From an uncultured Bacillota bacterium (lineage in GTDB: Bacteria > Bacillota_I > Bacilli_A > RFN20 > CAG-631), in contig CABUID010000005.1 in NCBI GenBank assembly GCA_902491575.1, forward strand, positions 1-64,000: a DNA stretch of 64,000 bases, given 5' to 3'. A model generated the notes under the pieces. That model was not told the DNA's origin and did not search any database. It saw only the letters and a list, made by a program, of their open reading frames with translations. Within the stretch, counting starts at the first letter, position 1. Each line of letters starts with the position of its first letter. Below are positions 15,897-25,165 of the stretch, one piece after another. The position numbers were made by a program, and so were the translations under genes.

Positions 15897-17159
15897 ATGC
15901 CAAAATTTATAAGACAAAGAGGAACGATAGATATTTTTGATGTTGAAGCAACACTTTATCAAACGATTATTCATGCCTGTGAACACCAAGCAGGTTTATT
16001 CAATTATCAACCTATTGTTGTTCCTACTTTTGAATCGACAAATTTATATACAAGATCAACTGGTGAAACAAGTGATATTGTAACAAAAGAAATGTATGAT
16101 TTTAAGGATAAAGGAGGACGTGATATTTCTTTAAGACCAGAAGGTACAGCAGGAGTTATTCGTGCCATTATTGAAAACAAATTATACGTTCATGATTTAC
16201 CTTTACGTTATTATTATCATGGTTCTTTTTTCCGTTATGAAAGAGCTCAATTTGGGCGATATAGAGAATTTATGCAGTTTGGTGTAGAAGTGGTTGGTAC
16301 CAATTCTTATTTAGATGATATCGAAAGTATACTATTAGTATGCAATATATTGAAAGAATTAAAGATTAAAGATTTTAAAGTTAGAGTCAATACTTTTGGT
16401 AATGAAAGTTGTCGTAATCGTCACCGGGACAATATTAAACAATTCTTTGCTCCACATATTGAAAATTTATGTGATGATTGCAAAAATCGTTATGTCAAAA
16501 ATCCTTTAAGAATTCTTGATTGTAAAATAGATAAAGAATATATTGAAAAACTTTCAACACCGATTGCTTTAGATGCTCTTGATGAAGAAAACAAAGAATT
16601 ATTTGCGAAAATCTTATCGATCTTAGATGAAAACAAGGTACCTTATGAAGTTGATAAGTATCTAGTAAGAGGGTTGGATTATTATACGGGTATGATTTAC
16701 GAATTTGATATAACTTTATCCGATGGTAAAGTTTTAACGATTGGTGGAGGCGGACGTTATTCTTCTTTAGTGAAAGAACTAGATGGACCGGATTTAAATT
16801 GTGTTGGTTTTGGTATTGGAATTAATCGGTTGGCATTAGTATTAATGGATTTATATGGTTTAGATAATTATCAAAAAAATGCTGAATTTTATATTATGCC
16901 TTTTTCAGAATCAAGCAAAAGTATGGCTGTAAAAGTTGGGAATGCTTTAAGAAACTATGGACATGCTGTAACCATAGAAACCCATGCCAAATCCGTAGGT
17001 AGTATGTTTAAATTTGCTTCCAAACATCATTTTAATTATGCAATTATGCTTGGTGAAGAAGAATTAACAAATAATAATGTAAAAATTAAAAATTTGTTAA
17101 CGCAAGAACAATATTTTGTATCACTAGAGGATATATTAGGAGGAAAATACAATGGATAG
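15897..17159 (+). CDS. hisS: Histidyl-tRNA synthetase
   Basis: This class II synthetase charges tRNA-His. The 420-residue product has motif 1 near QPIVVPTFESTNLYTRSTGE, motif 2 near YHGSFFRYERAQFGRYREF, the histidine-binding LVRGLDYYTGMIYEF segment, motif 3 near GFGIGINRLAL, and a C-terminal anticodon-binding domain (about 325-420). AAGGAGGAAGAAT precedes the ATG. It follows rel by 15 bases; the dtd gene found between rel and hisS in Bacillus is missing. No T-box precedes it, so it depends on upstream transcription. Confidence 0.97.
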   Translation: MPKFIRQRGTIDIFDVEATLYQTIIHACEHQAGLFNYQPIVVPTFESTNLYTRSTGETSDIVTKEMYDFKDKGGRDISLRPEGTAGVIRAIIENKLYVHDLPLRYYYHGSFFRYERAQFGRYREFMQFGVEVVGTNSYLDDIESILLVCNILKELKIKDFKVRVNTFGNESCRNRHRDNIKQFFAPHIENLCDDCKNRYVKNPLRILDCKIDKEYIEKLSTPIALDALDEENKELFAKILSILDENKVPYEVDKYLVRGLDYYTGMIYEFDITLSDGKVLTIGGGGRYSSLVKELDGPDLNCVGFGIGINRLALVLMDLYGLDNYQKNAEFYIMPFSESSKSMAVKVGNALRNYGHAVTIETHAKSVGSMFKFASKHHFNYAIMLGEEELTNNNVKIKNLLTQEQYFVSLEDILGGKYNG

Positions 17160-18894
17160 TTTATGTAAGAATCGAACTCATAATAATAATGAACTATCAA
17201 TGAAGAATGTCAATCAAGTAGTAGAATTAAAAGGTTGGTGTGCTAAGAAAAGAAATTTAGGGTCATTAATTTTTATTGACATTCGTGATAAATATGGAAT
17301 TACACAATTACGTTGTGACGAAAAAGTCAATTCTATTGCTAGCCAAATTAAAAATGAATATGTCATTTATGCCAAAGGAAAAGTCGTTGAGCGTGAATCA
17401 AAAAACCAAAATATACCTACAGGAGATATTGAAATTGATGTCGATGAGTTAAAAATTATTAACGTGGCTGAGCAACCTCCTATTTATATCAGTGATGATG
17501 TCGATGCAGTTAGTGAAAATGTTCGTTTAAAATATCGTTATTTGGATTTAAGACGAAAATCCATGCAAGATAATTTAAAACTTCGTCATCGAATTTGTAA
17601 ATCTGTGCGCGAATATTTGGATGCGTATGATTTCACAGAGGTTGAGACACCTATTCTTGGAAAATCCACTCCAGAAGGTGCTAGAGACTATTTAGTACCA
17701 TCTAGAATTCATAATGGGGCTTTTTATGCTTTACCTCAGTCACCACAATTATTTAAACAACTTTTAATGGTTGCAGGTCTTGAAAGATATTATCAGATTG
17801 CTCGATGTTTCCGTGACGAGGATTTAAGAGCGGATCGCCAACCTGAATTTACACAAATTGATATTGAAATGTCTTTTGTGGATTTAGATACCTTATATTC
17901 ATTATTAGAAGGAATGTTTAAAAAAATATTCAAAGATATCAAGGGAATCGAAAATTTAGATTTTCCAAAAATGACTTGGAAAGAAGTAATGGAAAATTAT
18001 GGTAGTGATAAACCAGATATTCGTTACGATATGAAATTTGTCGATTTATCAGATGTTTTTGCACAGTCTTCTTATGAATTTTTAAAAGGAAAAGTAGTAA
18101 AGGCTATTGTAGTTAAGAATGCTGCAAATCATTTTACTAGAAAAGAAATGGATCAACTAACTGAATTGGCTAAACTATTTAAAGCCAAAGGTTTATGTTG
18201 GGCAAAGGTCAATCAAGGGACTTTAGAAGGAGCTAGTGCCAAACTCATTGAAGAAAAAGAGATGTTTAAAAATAAATTACATTATGAAGATAATGATTTG
18301 ATTTTATTTATTGCTGATGAATGGTTACCTTGTGTTACAGCTTTAGGTCAAATTCGTATAGCGGTTGCTAAAAAATTAAATTTAGCAAAAGCAGATGACT
18401 ATAAATTTTTATGGGTTACTGAATTTCCAATGTATGAATATACAGATGATGGTCATTTGCAAGCAATGCATCATCCATTTACCGCTTATATTGAAGAAGA
18501 TGAACAATATATTGTCAATGAACCATTGAAAGTTCGTTCGAATGCTTATGACTTGGTATTAAATGGTTATGAATTAGGATCCGGTTCTGTACGTATTTAT
18601 GATCAAAATATGCAAAAAAAAGTTTTTGAAAGAATTGGTTTAACAAAAGATGATATCGAACGTAAATTTGGCTTTTTTGTAGAAGCCTTAAAATATGGTA
18701 CTCCACCACATATGGGAATGGGCTTTGGCCTTGAAAGAATTACCATGATTTTAGCCGGTACGAATAATATTCGTGATGTTGTTGCTTTTCCAAAAGTTCA
18801 ATCCGCATCCGATTTAATGAATGAATGTCCATCTGAAGTCGATGATGATGCTTTAAATCTATTAGGTATTCAGGTCATTAAGAAAGAAATATGA
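17152..18894 (+). CDS. aspS: Aspartyl-tRNA synthetase
   Basis: This class IIb synthetase charges tRNA-Asp. The 580-residue bacterial-type protein has an N-terminal OB-fold anticodon domain (about 20-110, with GSLIFIDIRDKYGITQLR), the catalytic core with RYLDLRR, the flipping-loop region near STPEGARDYLVPSR, QSPQLFKQLLM and ARCFRDEDLRADRQPEFTQI, an inserted GAD domain (about 290-410), and motif 3 at GFGLERI. AGGAGG lies inside the end of hisS, and the two genes overlap by 8 bases. Whether it is discriminating or also charges tRNA-Asn cannot be decided here. Confidence 0.97.
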   Translation: MDSLCKNRTHNNNELSMKNVNQVVELKGWCAKKRNLGSLIFIDIRDKYGITQLRCDEKVNSIASQIKNEYVIYAKGKVVERESKNQNIPTGDIEIDVDELKIINVAEQPPIYISDDVDAVSENVRLKYRYLDLRRKSMQDNLKLRHRICKSVREYLDAYDFTEVETPILGKSTPEGARDYLVPSRIHNGAFYALPQSPQLFKQLLMVAGLERYYQIARCFRDEDLRADRQPEFTQIDIEMSFVDLDTLYSLLEGMFKKIFKDIKGIENLDFPKMTWKEVMENYGSDKPDIRYDMKFVDLSDVFAQSSYEFLKGKVVKAIVVKNAANHFTRKEMDQLTELAKLFKAKGLCWAKVNQGTLEGASAKLIEEKEMFKNKLHYEDNDLILFIADEWLPCVTALGQIRIAVAKKLNLAKADDYKFLWVTEFPMYEYTDDGHLQAMHHPFTAYIEEDEQYIVNEPLKVRSNAYDLVLNGYELGSGSVRIYDQNMQKKVFERIGLTKDDIERKFGFFVEALKYGTPPHMGMGFGLERITMILAGTNNIRDVVAFPKVQSASDLMNECPSEVDDDALNLLGIQVIKKEI

Positions 18895-19109
18895 TAGATA
18901 AGAATTTAATTCAACGGATAAATGAACTTTCACAGATAGCTAAAGAACGTGAATTAACACAAAAAGAGCAGGATGAAAGAAATCAATTGCGTCAAGAGTA
19001 TTTAAAGCAATTTAAAGAAGGTTTTCGACAAAGGCTTGACAATTTAAAGATTATCGATGAAAATGGAAATGAAATAAATAGGAAAACAAATAAAAAAGGA
19101 GACGCTTAA
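18891..19109 (+). CDS. DUF896 (YnzC-like) small protein
   Basis: This 72-residue cytoplasmic protein of the DUF896/YnzC family forms a helical hairpin. The pattern INELSQIAKERELTQKEQDE followed by QLRQEYLKQFKEGFRQRL is diagnostic of the family. It overlaps the aspS stop as ATGA and lies one base before tkt. In B. subtilis ynzC also lies directly upstream of tkt. The molecular function is not known to me. Confidence 0.88.
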   Translation: MIDKNLIQRINELSQIAKERELTQKEQDERNQLRQEYLKQFKEGFRQRLDNLKIIDENGNEINRKTNKKGDA

Positions 19110-19110
19110 A

Positions 19111-21069
19111 ATGAATGATCAATTATGTATTACTACATTAAGATGTTTGGCATTAGATATGATTGATAAAGCTAATTCTGGTCACCCTGGGATGGCTTTA
19201 GGTAGTGCACCGATCTTGCATACATTGTTTTCAAGACATATTGTGGCCACTGCTGCTGATTCTAACTGGATAAAAAGAGATCGATTTGTTTTATCTTCTG
19301 GTCACGTTAGTTCTTTACTTTATGCTATGTTGCATTTATGTGGTTATGATTTGACATTAGATGATTTAATGCATTTTCGACAATTGAACTCAAAGACACC
19401 AGGACATCCAGAATATAAAGTAACCGATGGGGTGGATGTTTCTACTGGTCCACTCGGACAAGGTATTGCAAATGCAATTGGTATGGCAATGGCTGAAAGA
19501 CATTTATGTGGACTTTATCCACGTTTAGAAAATGTTTTAAGTCATTATACTTATGTTTTATGTGGAGATGGTGATTTACAAGAAGGTGTTGCTTTGGAGG
19601 CTATGGCCCTTGCAGGTTCCTATAAATTAAACAAGTTAATCGTCTGTTATGATAACAATGATGTCACATTAGATGGTCCACTTTCACAATCTTCTATGGA
19701 TAATATAAAAATGAAAGTTGAATCCATGGGATGGAATGTAATGATTGTTGAAGATGGAAATGATGTAGAAGCAATTGATAGTGCTATTCATACATGTAAA
19801 AATCAAAGTGAAAAACCAAATCTCATCATTGTAAAAACAATTATTGGCTATGGTTCAGAAAAACAAGGAACATGTGCTGTTCATGGTTCACCATTAACGA
19901 AAGTAGGAAGTGCCAAGGCGAAAGAATTTTTTAATTGGACTTATCCAGATTTTTATATTCCTGAAGAAGTAAAAGAAGACTATAAACAATCTTTTATCGG
20001 AAGAGGTCTTATGGCTTATATGAGCTATAATAAAAATGTTGATCGTTTAGAGGAAGTCGATCGAAATGATTTTGATGCTTTACTAAGTGGTGAAGTTTTG
20101 TCGAAAGTGAAAGAATTCATTCCTCATTATATTGAAGGTTATAATCAAGCGACAAGAAATGTTTCTGGAGAGTTGCTAAATATTTATTCTAGTCATTCTG
20201 ATTTATTATTTGGTGGATCGGCTGATGTAGCAGGTTCAGTTAAAACTGCCTTAAAAAACAAGGAAACTTTTACATCCAATCATTATCAAGGGCAAAATAT
20301 CAATTTTGGTATACGGGAACACGCAATGTGCGCCATTGCTAATGGTATTGCTGTTCATGGTGGGCTAAAACCTTATGTGGGCTGTTTTTTAGTCTTTTCA
20401 GATTATGCAAAAGGTGCTTTACGCATGTCAGCATTAATGGGTTTACCTGTTACTTATTTATTCTCTCATGATTCGATTGCCGTAGGAGAAGATGGTCCAA
20501 CACATCAGCCAATTGAACAACTATCTTCTTTGCGAATGATTCCAAATTTCAATGTTATCCGACCTTGTGATGCTAATGAAACCGTTGGAGCTTATGAGAT
20601 TGCCTTTTCTTCTAAAGAAACTCCTACAGCAATTATTTTGACGCGTCAAAACTTAAAAACAGTACGTGGCTGTTCAAAAAATAAAGTAAAAAAAGGCGGT
20701 TATGTTTTATCCTATGAAAAGGAAAGATTAGATGCTATTTTACTTGCAACAGGTAGTGAAGTCAATCTTGTTTGTGAAGCACAAAAGCAATTATGGGAAG
20801 AAAATATTGATGTCCGTGTAGTTTCTATGCCTTCCACTTTCTTATTTGACAAGCAAAAAAGCGCTTATAAAGAAAGTGTTCTTCCAAGTTCATGCCATAC
20901 AGTTTTAGCTGTTGAAATGGGCAGGGGAGACATGTGGTATAAATATGCTGATGAAGTCATGTCCATCGATAATTTTGGCTCTTCAGGTGTTGCTGAACAA
21001 GTGATTGAGGTTTATAAATTTTCTGTAAATGATGTCATCAATTCTGTAAAAAAATTATTAGCAAAATAA
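19111..21069 (+). CDS. tkt: Transketolase
   Basis: This thiamine-diphosphate enzyme of the non-oxidative pentose phosphate pathway moves two-carbon units between sugar phosphates. The 652-residue product has the family length. Visible parts are the N-terminal SGHPGMALGSAPILH, the cofactor-binding loop GDGDLQEGVALEAM, the conserved HGSPLT region, the pyrimidine-domain FGIREHAMCAIANG, and SHDSIAVGEDGPTHQPIEQL. AAAAAGGAGACG precedes the ATG. It closes the apt-to-tkt run and is followed by a long hairpin terminator. Confidence 0.97.
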   Translation: MNDQLCITTLRCLALDMIDKANSGHPGMALGSAPILHTLFSRHIVATAADSNWIKRDRFVLSSGHVSSLLYAMLHLCGYDLTLDDLMHFRQLNSKTPGHPEYKVTDGVDVSTGPLGQGIANAIGMAMAERHLCGLYPRLENVLSHYTYVLCGDGDLQEGVALEAMALAGSYKLNKLIVCYDNNDVTLDGPLSQSSMDNIKMKVESMGWNVMIVEDGNDVEAIDSAIHTCKNQSEKPNLIIVKTIIGYGSEKQGTCAVHGSPLTKVGSAKAKEFFNWTYPDFYIPEEVKEDYKQSFIGRGLMAYMSYNKNVDRLEEVDRNDFDALLSGEVLSKVKEFIPHYIEGYNQATRNVSGELLNIYSSHSDLLFGGSADVAGSVKTALKNKETFTSNHYQGQNINFGIREHAMCAIANGIAVHGGLKPYVGCFLVFSDYAKGALRMSALMGLPVTYLFSHDSIAVGEDGPTHQPIEQLSSLRMIPNFNVIRPCDANETVGAYEIAFSSKETPTAIILTRQNLKTVRGCSKNKVKKGGYVLSYEKERLDAILLATGSEVNLVCEAQKQLWEENIDVRVVSMPSTFLFDKQKSAYKESVLPSSCHTVLAVEMGRGDMWYKYADEVMSIDNFGSSGVAEQVIEVYKFSVNDVINSVKKLLAK

Positions 21070-21077
21070 ATATTAAA

Positions 21078-21151
21078 AAAGTAGACTCGTTATTGTTTAA
21101 TCAATTGGTTTAAATGGATAGATTAAAAGCAGATGGTTGTCTACTTTTTTT
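21078..21151 (+). terminator. Long branched terminator after tkt
   Basis: AAAGTAGAC pairs with GTCTACTTT, followed by T residues. The loop is unusually long (about 52 bases) and contains an inner helix, TTTAATC with GATTAAA. Confidence 0.75.
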
Positions 21152-21156
21152 GTTAT

Positions 21157-21190
21157 AAAAAAAATCATTTCAAATTAAATTGAAATGATT
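21157..21190 (-). terminator. Terminator of the M6-protease lipoprotein gene
   Basis: On the minus strand AATCATTTCAA pairs with TTGAAATGATT around a six-base loop and is followed by a run of T. It lies back to back with the tkt terminator. Confidence 0.9.
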
Positions 21191-21205
21191 ATTGTATAAT
21201 ATTTA

Positions 21206-22684
21206 TTATAAGAAACGCTTAAATGTTAATGTTGCATTTAAATTTGTAGAATCTATTTTTGAAACAGTCATTTTTATTGTCGTATTTGAGAAAGTTAAAG
21301 AGTCATTTTCAAAAAATAAATTATAATTACTAGCGCAAAAACTTTCATATTCGTTTGGATAATAATAGTAGTCTAATCGATCCTTATTTATCGCATTGAT
21401 TAAATTAATACTCGAATAGGAATTATCATTTTGATAATATACGTAACTACTTTCACCATCTTGAAAAGTGGCTAATTCTGCATTGACTTCAAAAATACGA
21501 ATGCCTAATTTATTGATTCTATTATACTCATTTTTTAATAATCTTGATTGAGGATTGAGTAATTGAATTAAATAATAAGACTGAAACATTCCTTTTTCTT
21601 TATTAAAAGAACCTTTTGGAACTAAAATCGTATCGCCATTTTTTTCATAGCTCTCAATTGTAAGCGTTAAGTTATAATTTTCAGATAAATCTAATAAAAC
21701 AGGATTTTTAATCCACCCTAAAGAAATTTTAGAGAATGGATTATGTTCACCTATTGTAGCATCCATCATATCATATCCGCCAAGTCCACCTTTATTAAAG
21801 CCTTTCTTGCTATCATAATCATAATAATCTTCTAAACCAAATAAATGCCCCGTTTCATGAATATATGTTCTTGCATTACAATTTTCATCATCCTCAAATA
21901 AAAAATTAAAAGATGCAAATACATAGGCATAAGGTAAAACTCCATCATAGTATATTTCATTTAAGTTGTAATATTGGTAAGCCCACCAAAAATCAGCATC
22001 AATCCTATCAATCGGATGAGAGTATAGGATATGTAAACAATCAATAAAGCCATCATGATTGCTATCGTACTCATTAAAATCAATTTGATCATCAATACTT
22101 TTTAATACTTCATGAATAATGGCTGAAACACCGGGTACCTCCCCTGCATAAGTTTTATTTGATAAGTTTTTATAATAAGAAGAGGAATGAGATAAACGAT
22201 ACCAATCCAAAACATCAAATTCAATGTCTAAAGCGCCATAAGAACTATTATAATAATAGGAGGAAACACTTTGATAAGCTGGTAATGGATTATCTGCATA
22301 TTGGATATTACTAATCGGATAATCTACAAAATCAACTGGAATGACTAATCCTTTTACTTTTCCTGTTGAAGGAGTCATGCCAATATTATATTCTAAATCT
22401 GTTACATTTTTAGTTATGAATAGACGAGATGCATCCGAAGATGAAGTATTTCCACTAAAATCGCCTAATAAATTTTGATTGTTTATATCCATTTTACTAT
22501 TAAAAGCATTATCAATCAATTCGATAGAATTTCCAGTATCGGTATGAAAATATCCTTCACCACTCGATGTATACTCATGATATTTTTGATTAAAATCACT
22601 AACAAAATCAGAAAAAGAGCAACTAGATAATGCTATTAAAAGAAAGAAAATTGTAAAGAATTGACTTATTTTATTTTTTTTCAT
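21206..22684 (-). CDS. Lipoprotein with M6-type metallopeptidase domain
   Basis: The 492-residue product begins with a basic signal peptide ending in ALSSC, a lipobox, so it should be anchored to the outer face of the membrane. The zinc site HETGHLFGLEDYYD matches the HExxHxxGxxD pattern of M6 (immune inhibitor A-type) peptidases, with an EF-hand-like DSNHDGFID upstream. I chose the ATG at 22684, which has GGTGAT 5 bases upstream; two GTG codons and another ATG lie just before it in frame. It sits inverted between tkt and yneF, genes close together in B. subtilis, so it looks inserted. The substrate is unknown. Confidence 0.82.
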   Translation of the reverse strand: MKKNKISQFFTIFFLLIALSSCSFSDFVSDFNQKYHEYTSSGEGYFHTDTGNSIELIDNAFNSKMDINNQNLLGDFSGNTSSSDASRLFITKNVTDLEYNIGMTPSTGKVKGLVIPVDFVDYPISNIQYADNPLPAYQSVSSYYYNSSYGALDIEFDVLDWYRLSHSSSYYKNLSNKTYAGEVPGVSAIIHEVLKSIDDQIDFNEYDSNHDGFIDCLHILYSHPIDRIDADFWWAYQYYNLNEIYYDGVLPYAYVFASFNFLFEDDENCNARTYIHETGHLFGLEDYYDYDSKKGFNKGGLGGYDMMDATIGEHNPFSKISLGWIKNPVLLDLSENYNLTLTIESYEKNGDTILVPKGSFNKEKGMFQSYYLIQLLNPQSRLLKNEYNRINKLGIRIFEVNAELATFQDGESSYVYYQNDNSYSSINLINAINKDRLDYYYYPNEYESFCASNYNLFFENDSLTFSNTTIKMTVSKIDSTNLNATLTFKRFL

Positions 22685-22700
22685 ATTCATCACCACATCT

Positions 22701-22729
22701 ATTATAACATATATTGAAAAAACAAGTCA
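22701..22729 (-). promoter_or_regulatory. Promoter of the M6 lipoprotein gene
   Basis: On the minus strand TGACTT and TATAAT are separated by 17 bases, and TGT before TATAAT gives an extended -10. Confidence 0.6.
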
Positions 22730-22788
22730 TTTTTTTATTAAATATTGGACATTTTAAAAGATAATAACAAAGCAATTAAAATCTTTAC

Positions 22789-22817
22789 TTGTATGGTATT
22801 TAAAAATAATGTATTAT
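22789..22817 (+). promoter_or_regulatory. Predicted yneF promoter
   Basis: TTGTAT and TATTAT are separated by 17 bases. A second TATAAT at 22818-22823 directly follows and could act with a poorer -35. Confidence 0.5.
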
Positions 22818-22844
22818 TATAATGGTATAAATGAGGAGGAACAT

Positions 22845-23084
22845 ATGAATATTATTATTTTATCTGAAATTTCCGTTTGGGGACAAATTGGTTTAATAGC
22901 ATTAGGAGTACTTGTAGGCGCTATAGCTGGCTTTTTTATTTCAAGAGCTATATTTAAAAGACAATTAAAGAAAAACCCACCAATCAATGAAAAAATGATT
23001 CGGGCACTTTATATGCAAATGGGTAGAAAGCCTTCTGAAGCTCAAGTTAGAGCAGCGATGAAAGCGATGAATCAATATAAATAA
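22845..23084 (+). CDS. yneF: YneF/UPF0154 family membrane protein
   Basis: This 79-residue protein has one N-terminal membrane helix (about 11-34, ending in GAIAGFFISRAIF) and a conserved cytoplasmic tail, INEKMIRALYMQMGRKPSEA followed by AAMKAMNQ. That tail is the signature of the UPF0154/YneF family found in low-GC Gram-positives. The ATG at 22845 follows AGGAGGA; a longer in-frame start has no ribosome binding site. In B. subtilis yneF is close downstream of tkt, the same neighbourhood as here apart from the inverted lipoprotein gene. Function unknown. Confidence 0.88.
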   Translation: MNIIILSEISVWGQIGLIALGVLVGAIAGFFISRAIFKRQLKKNPPINEKMIRALYMQMGRKPSEAQVRAAMKAMNQYK

Positions 23085-23092
23085 ATTAAAAA

Positions 23093-23120
23093 TTGACAAA
23101 AATAACTTTACATTTATAAA
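23093..23120 (+). promoter_or_regulatory. Orphan promoter downstream of yneF
   Basis: A perfect TTGACA and a TATAAA are separated by 16 bases. No gene follows on this strand before the terminator at 23156-23179, so any product is an RNA of roughly 50 bases. Confidence 0.45.
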
Positions 23121-23155
23121 ATGAAGTTTTTTAAATGAAGAAAACCCCTAAAATT

Positions 23156-23179
23156 AGACTAGAGTGATCTAGTCTTTTT
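23156..23179 (+). terminator. Terminator after yneF / orphan promoter
   Basis: AGACTAGA and TCTAGTCT pair perfectly across GTGA and run into five T. Confidence 0.85.
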
Positions 23180-23276
23180 GTATATTTTTTATCCATATGA
23201 AATAATTTTAATTCTTTCAATTTGAAAGATTATAGGTTAAATCTTATACACTTTTAAATTTTTTATATTTAATAAT

Positions 23277-23317
23277 AAAAAAAAGTTATGAAAAACTTTT
23301 TCGCTTTTCAATAACTT
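23277..23317 (-). terminator. Terminator of the sugar operon
   Basis: On the minus strand AAGTTATTGAAAA pairs with the TTTTTCATAACTT side (small bulge) and is followed by T residues. Between this and the yneF terminator, 23180-23276 holds only AT-rich DNA with a TCTTTCAA/TTGAAAGA inverted repeat. Confidence 0.75.
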
Positions 23318-23330
23318 CTTTCATATGTTT

Positions 23331-24053
23331 TTAAAATTTCAAACTAAATTCAGGTACATTTGGACATTCTAATTTATCGATAATGGGTGTTTTAGGTGCG
23401 ACATATTCACATGCTTGAATTAATAATTTTTGTATTTTTAAAATACGATATGTGGGATAGGTTTCGTGTCCAGGATTGAAATAGAAAAATTTTCCTCTAC
23501 CACGTTTAAAAACACAACCGCCACGGAAAACCTCTCCTCCTTGGAACCAGCCGATATATACGAGTTCATCAGGTTTTGGAATATCGAAAGGTTCACCATA
23601 CATTTCTTCTTGTGGGATGTCGATATATTCGCCTAATCCTTCTGCTATCGGGTGAGACATATCTACACACCAAAGACGTTCGTGTTCTCCGACTTCACGC
23701 CATTTTAATGTGCCTGTACTTCCAATAAGTTTTTTGAATGGCTTTGACATATGAGCAGAGTGCAAAAATACCATGCCCATTCCACGTTGCACACGAGAAA
23801 CGATTTTATCAGCAAGCTCTTCTAAAATAGCTCCATGATACCAATGTCCCCACCAGAACATCACATCTGTTTTTTCAATGATATCATCGGTTAATTCATC
23901 AGCACCTTTGTCGTCGTAAGTAATCAGTGTAACATCATCATATGCACTTTGCAAAAAATCTTTGAGGCAATTACCCATACCATTAGGATAAGCTTTTTTT
24001 CCTTCTAGACTATCCATAGAAGAATTATATTCACATACAATCGTAACTTTCAT
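23331..24053 (-). CDS. ThuA-domain (trehalose utilization-like) protein
   Basis: This 240-residue cytoplasmic protein is a ThuA-like member of the glutamine-amidotransferase-like fold. It shows MKVTIVCEYNS at the start, the DVMFWWGHWYHG and GMGMVFLHSAHMSKPF segments, and GKFFYFNPGHETYPTY near the end, typical of the family. It is the last gene of a four-gene operon, 9 bases after the Gfo/Idh gene, with TTAGGAGAT before its ATG. ThuA proteins accompany Gfo/Idh dehydrogenases in pathways that make 3-keto sugars; the reaction here is not known. G+C is visibly higher than in the neighbouring core genes. Confidence 0.85.
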   Translation of the reverse strand: MKVTIVCEYNSSMDSLEGKKAYPNGMGNCLKDFLQSAYDDVTLITYDDKGADELTDDIIEKTDVMFWWGHWYHGAILEELADKIVSRVQRGMGMVFLHSAHMSKPFKKLIGSTGTLKWREVGEHERLWCVDMSHPIAEGLGEYIDIPQEEMYGEPFDIPKPDELVYIGWFQGGEVFRGGCVFKRGRGKFFYFNPGHETYPTYRILKIQKLLIQACEYVAPKTPIIDKLECPNVPEFSLKF

Positions 24054-24062
24054 TTTTATCTC

Positions 24063-25148
24063 CTAATCGAAATATACAGGTTTGCCAGTTAAATTCGATT
24101 CATATATTCCTTCAAGAATACGGGTAACAACAGCTGCCTGATCTGCGGTTACATAAAGTTCACCTTCGCCAGATATTGCTTTTAAAAAGCATGCCAATTC
24201 AAAATCTTCTGGTGCTGTTCCTCCACCTTCATAAAATAGTATTTGACCGCCGTTTAGATCAGGTTTGATGATTACTTGTTTACCTTCAAGAATGGTATTA
24301 AGACTAAGACCTTTACTTACGGAAATATCCGCACCAGCTTTATCGCCACAAAGGACAGCAGATGCCTCGTCAAATTCAGCAATATTTAATGCCCAACTAG
24401 ACTTTAGATAGATAACTGCTCCATTTTTCATAACGACAAAACCAAATGCACTATCTTCTGCAGTAAATTTTTCCGTATCCCAATCTCCACCAGCATTACC
24501 AGTATTTCTTTGATGATTCAGTTTATGGAATGTTTTACCCACACAATAAGCGGGTTCATAGTTGTTCATTGTGAAAAGTGTTAAATCAAGAGCATGAGTA
24601 CCAATATCAATAAGTGGACCACCACCTTGTTTTTCCTTATCAATAAATACTCCCCAAGTAGGTACTCCACGACGACGTACAGCATGTGCTTCAGCGTAAT
24701 AGATATCTCCGAAATAGTTTTGATTTGCAAGTTTTTTTACATAAAGAGCATCATTACGATAACGGTTTTGATAACCGATAGTAAGCACTTTGCCTGATTT
24801 ATCACGTGCTTCAATCATTTTTTGTGCTTCAGCATAATTCATTGCCATCGGTTTTTCACACAAAACGTGTTTTCCTGCATTGAGCGCTGCAACAGTGATT
24901 TCGCAATGCATGTTGTTTGGTGTGAGTACTAAAACGATGTCTATACTTTCGTCTTTTAATAATTCCTTATAATCTGTATACACTTTCGCATCTTCTGTTC
25001 CAAACATTTTACTCATGTTTACTGCACGTTCTTCAATAATATCGCAAAAAGCAACCACTTCAGTATTTGGATTTCTCTTGTGTGCGGGCATATGTTTGCC
25101 CATTGCGATGCCACCACAACCGACGACACCTACTTTAAATTTTTTCAT
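24063..25148 (-). CDS. Gfo/Idh/MocA-family sugar dehydrogenase
   Basis: This NAD(P)-dependent oxidoreductase of 361 residues should oxidise or reduce a sugar or inositol-like ring. The Rossmann loop is KVGVVGCGGIAMGKHMPAH, the substrate-side signature is HVLCEKPMAMN, and the catalytic-lysine region and GGGPLIDIGTHALDLTLF are typical of the family. AAAAAAGGAGA precedes the ATG. It lies between the ThuA-domain gene and a TIM-barrel isomerase gene on the same transcript. The sugar substrate and cofactor preference cannot be assigned. Confidence 0.93.
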   Translation of the reverse strand: MKKFKVGVVGCGGIAMGKHMPAHKRNPNTEVVAFCDIIEERAVNMSKMFGTEDAKVYTDYKELLKDESIDIVLVLTPNNMHCEITVAALNAGKHVLCEKPMAMNYAEAQKMIEARDKSGKVLTIGYQNRYRNDALYVKKLANQNYFGDIYYAEAHAVRRRGVPTWGVFIDKEKQGGGPLIDIGTHALDLTLFTMNNYEPAYCVGKTFHKLNHQRNTGNAGGDWDTEKFTAEDSAFGFVVMKNGAVIYLKSSWALNIAEFDEASAVLCGDKAGADISVSKGLSLNTILEGKQVIIKPDLNGGQILFYEGGGTAPEDFELACFLKAISGEGELYVTADQAAVVTRILEGIYESNLTGKPVYFD

Positions 25149-25165
25149 TTTTTTCTCCTTTTTTA

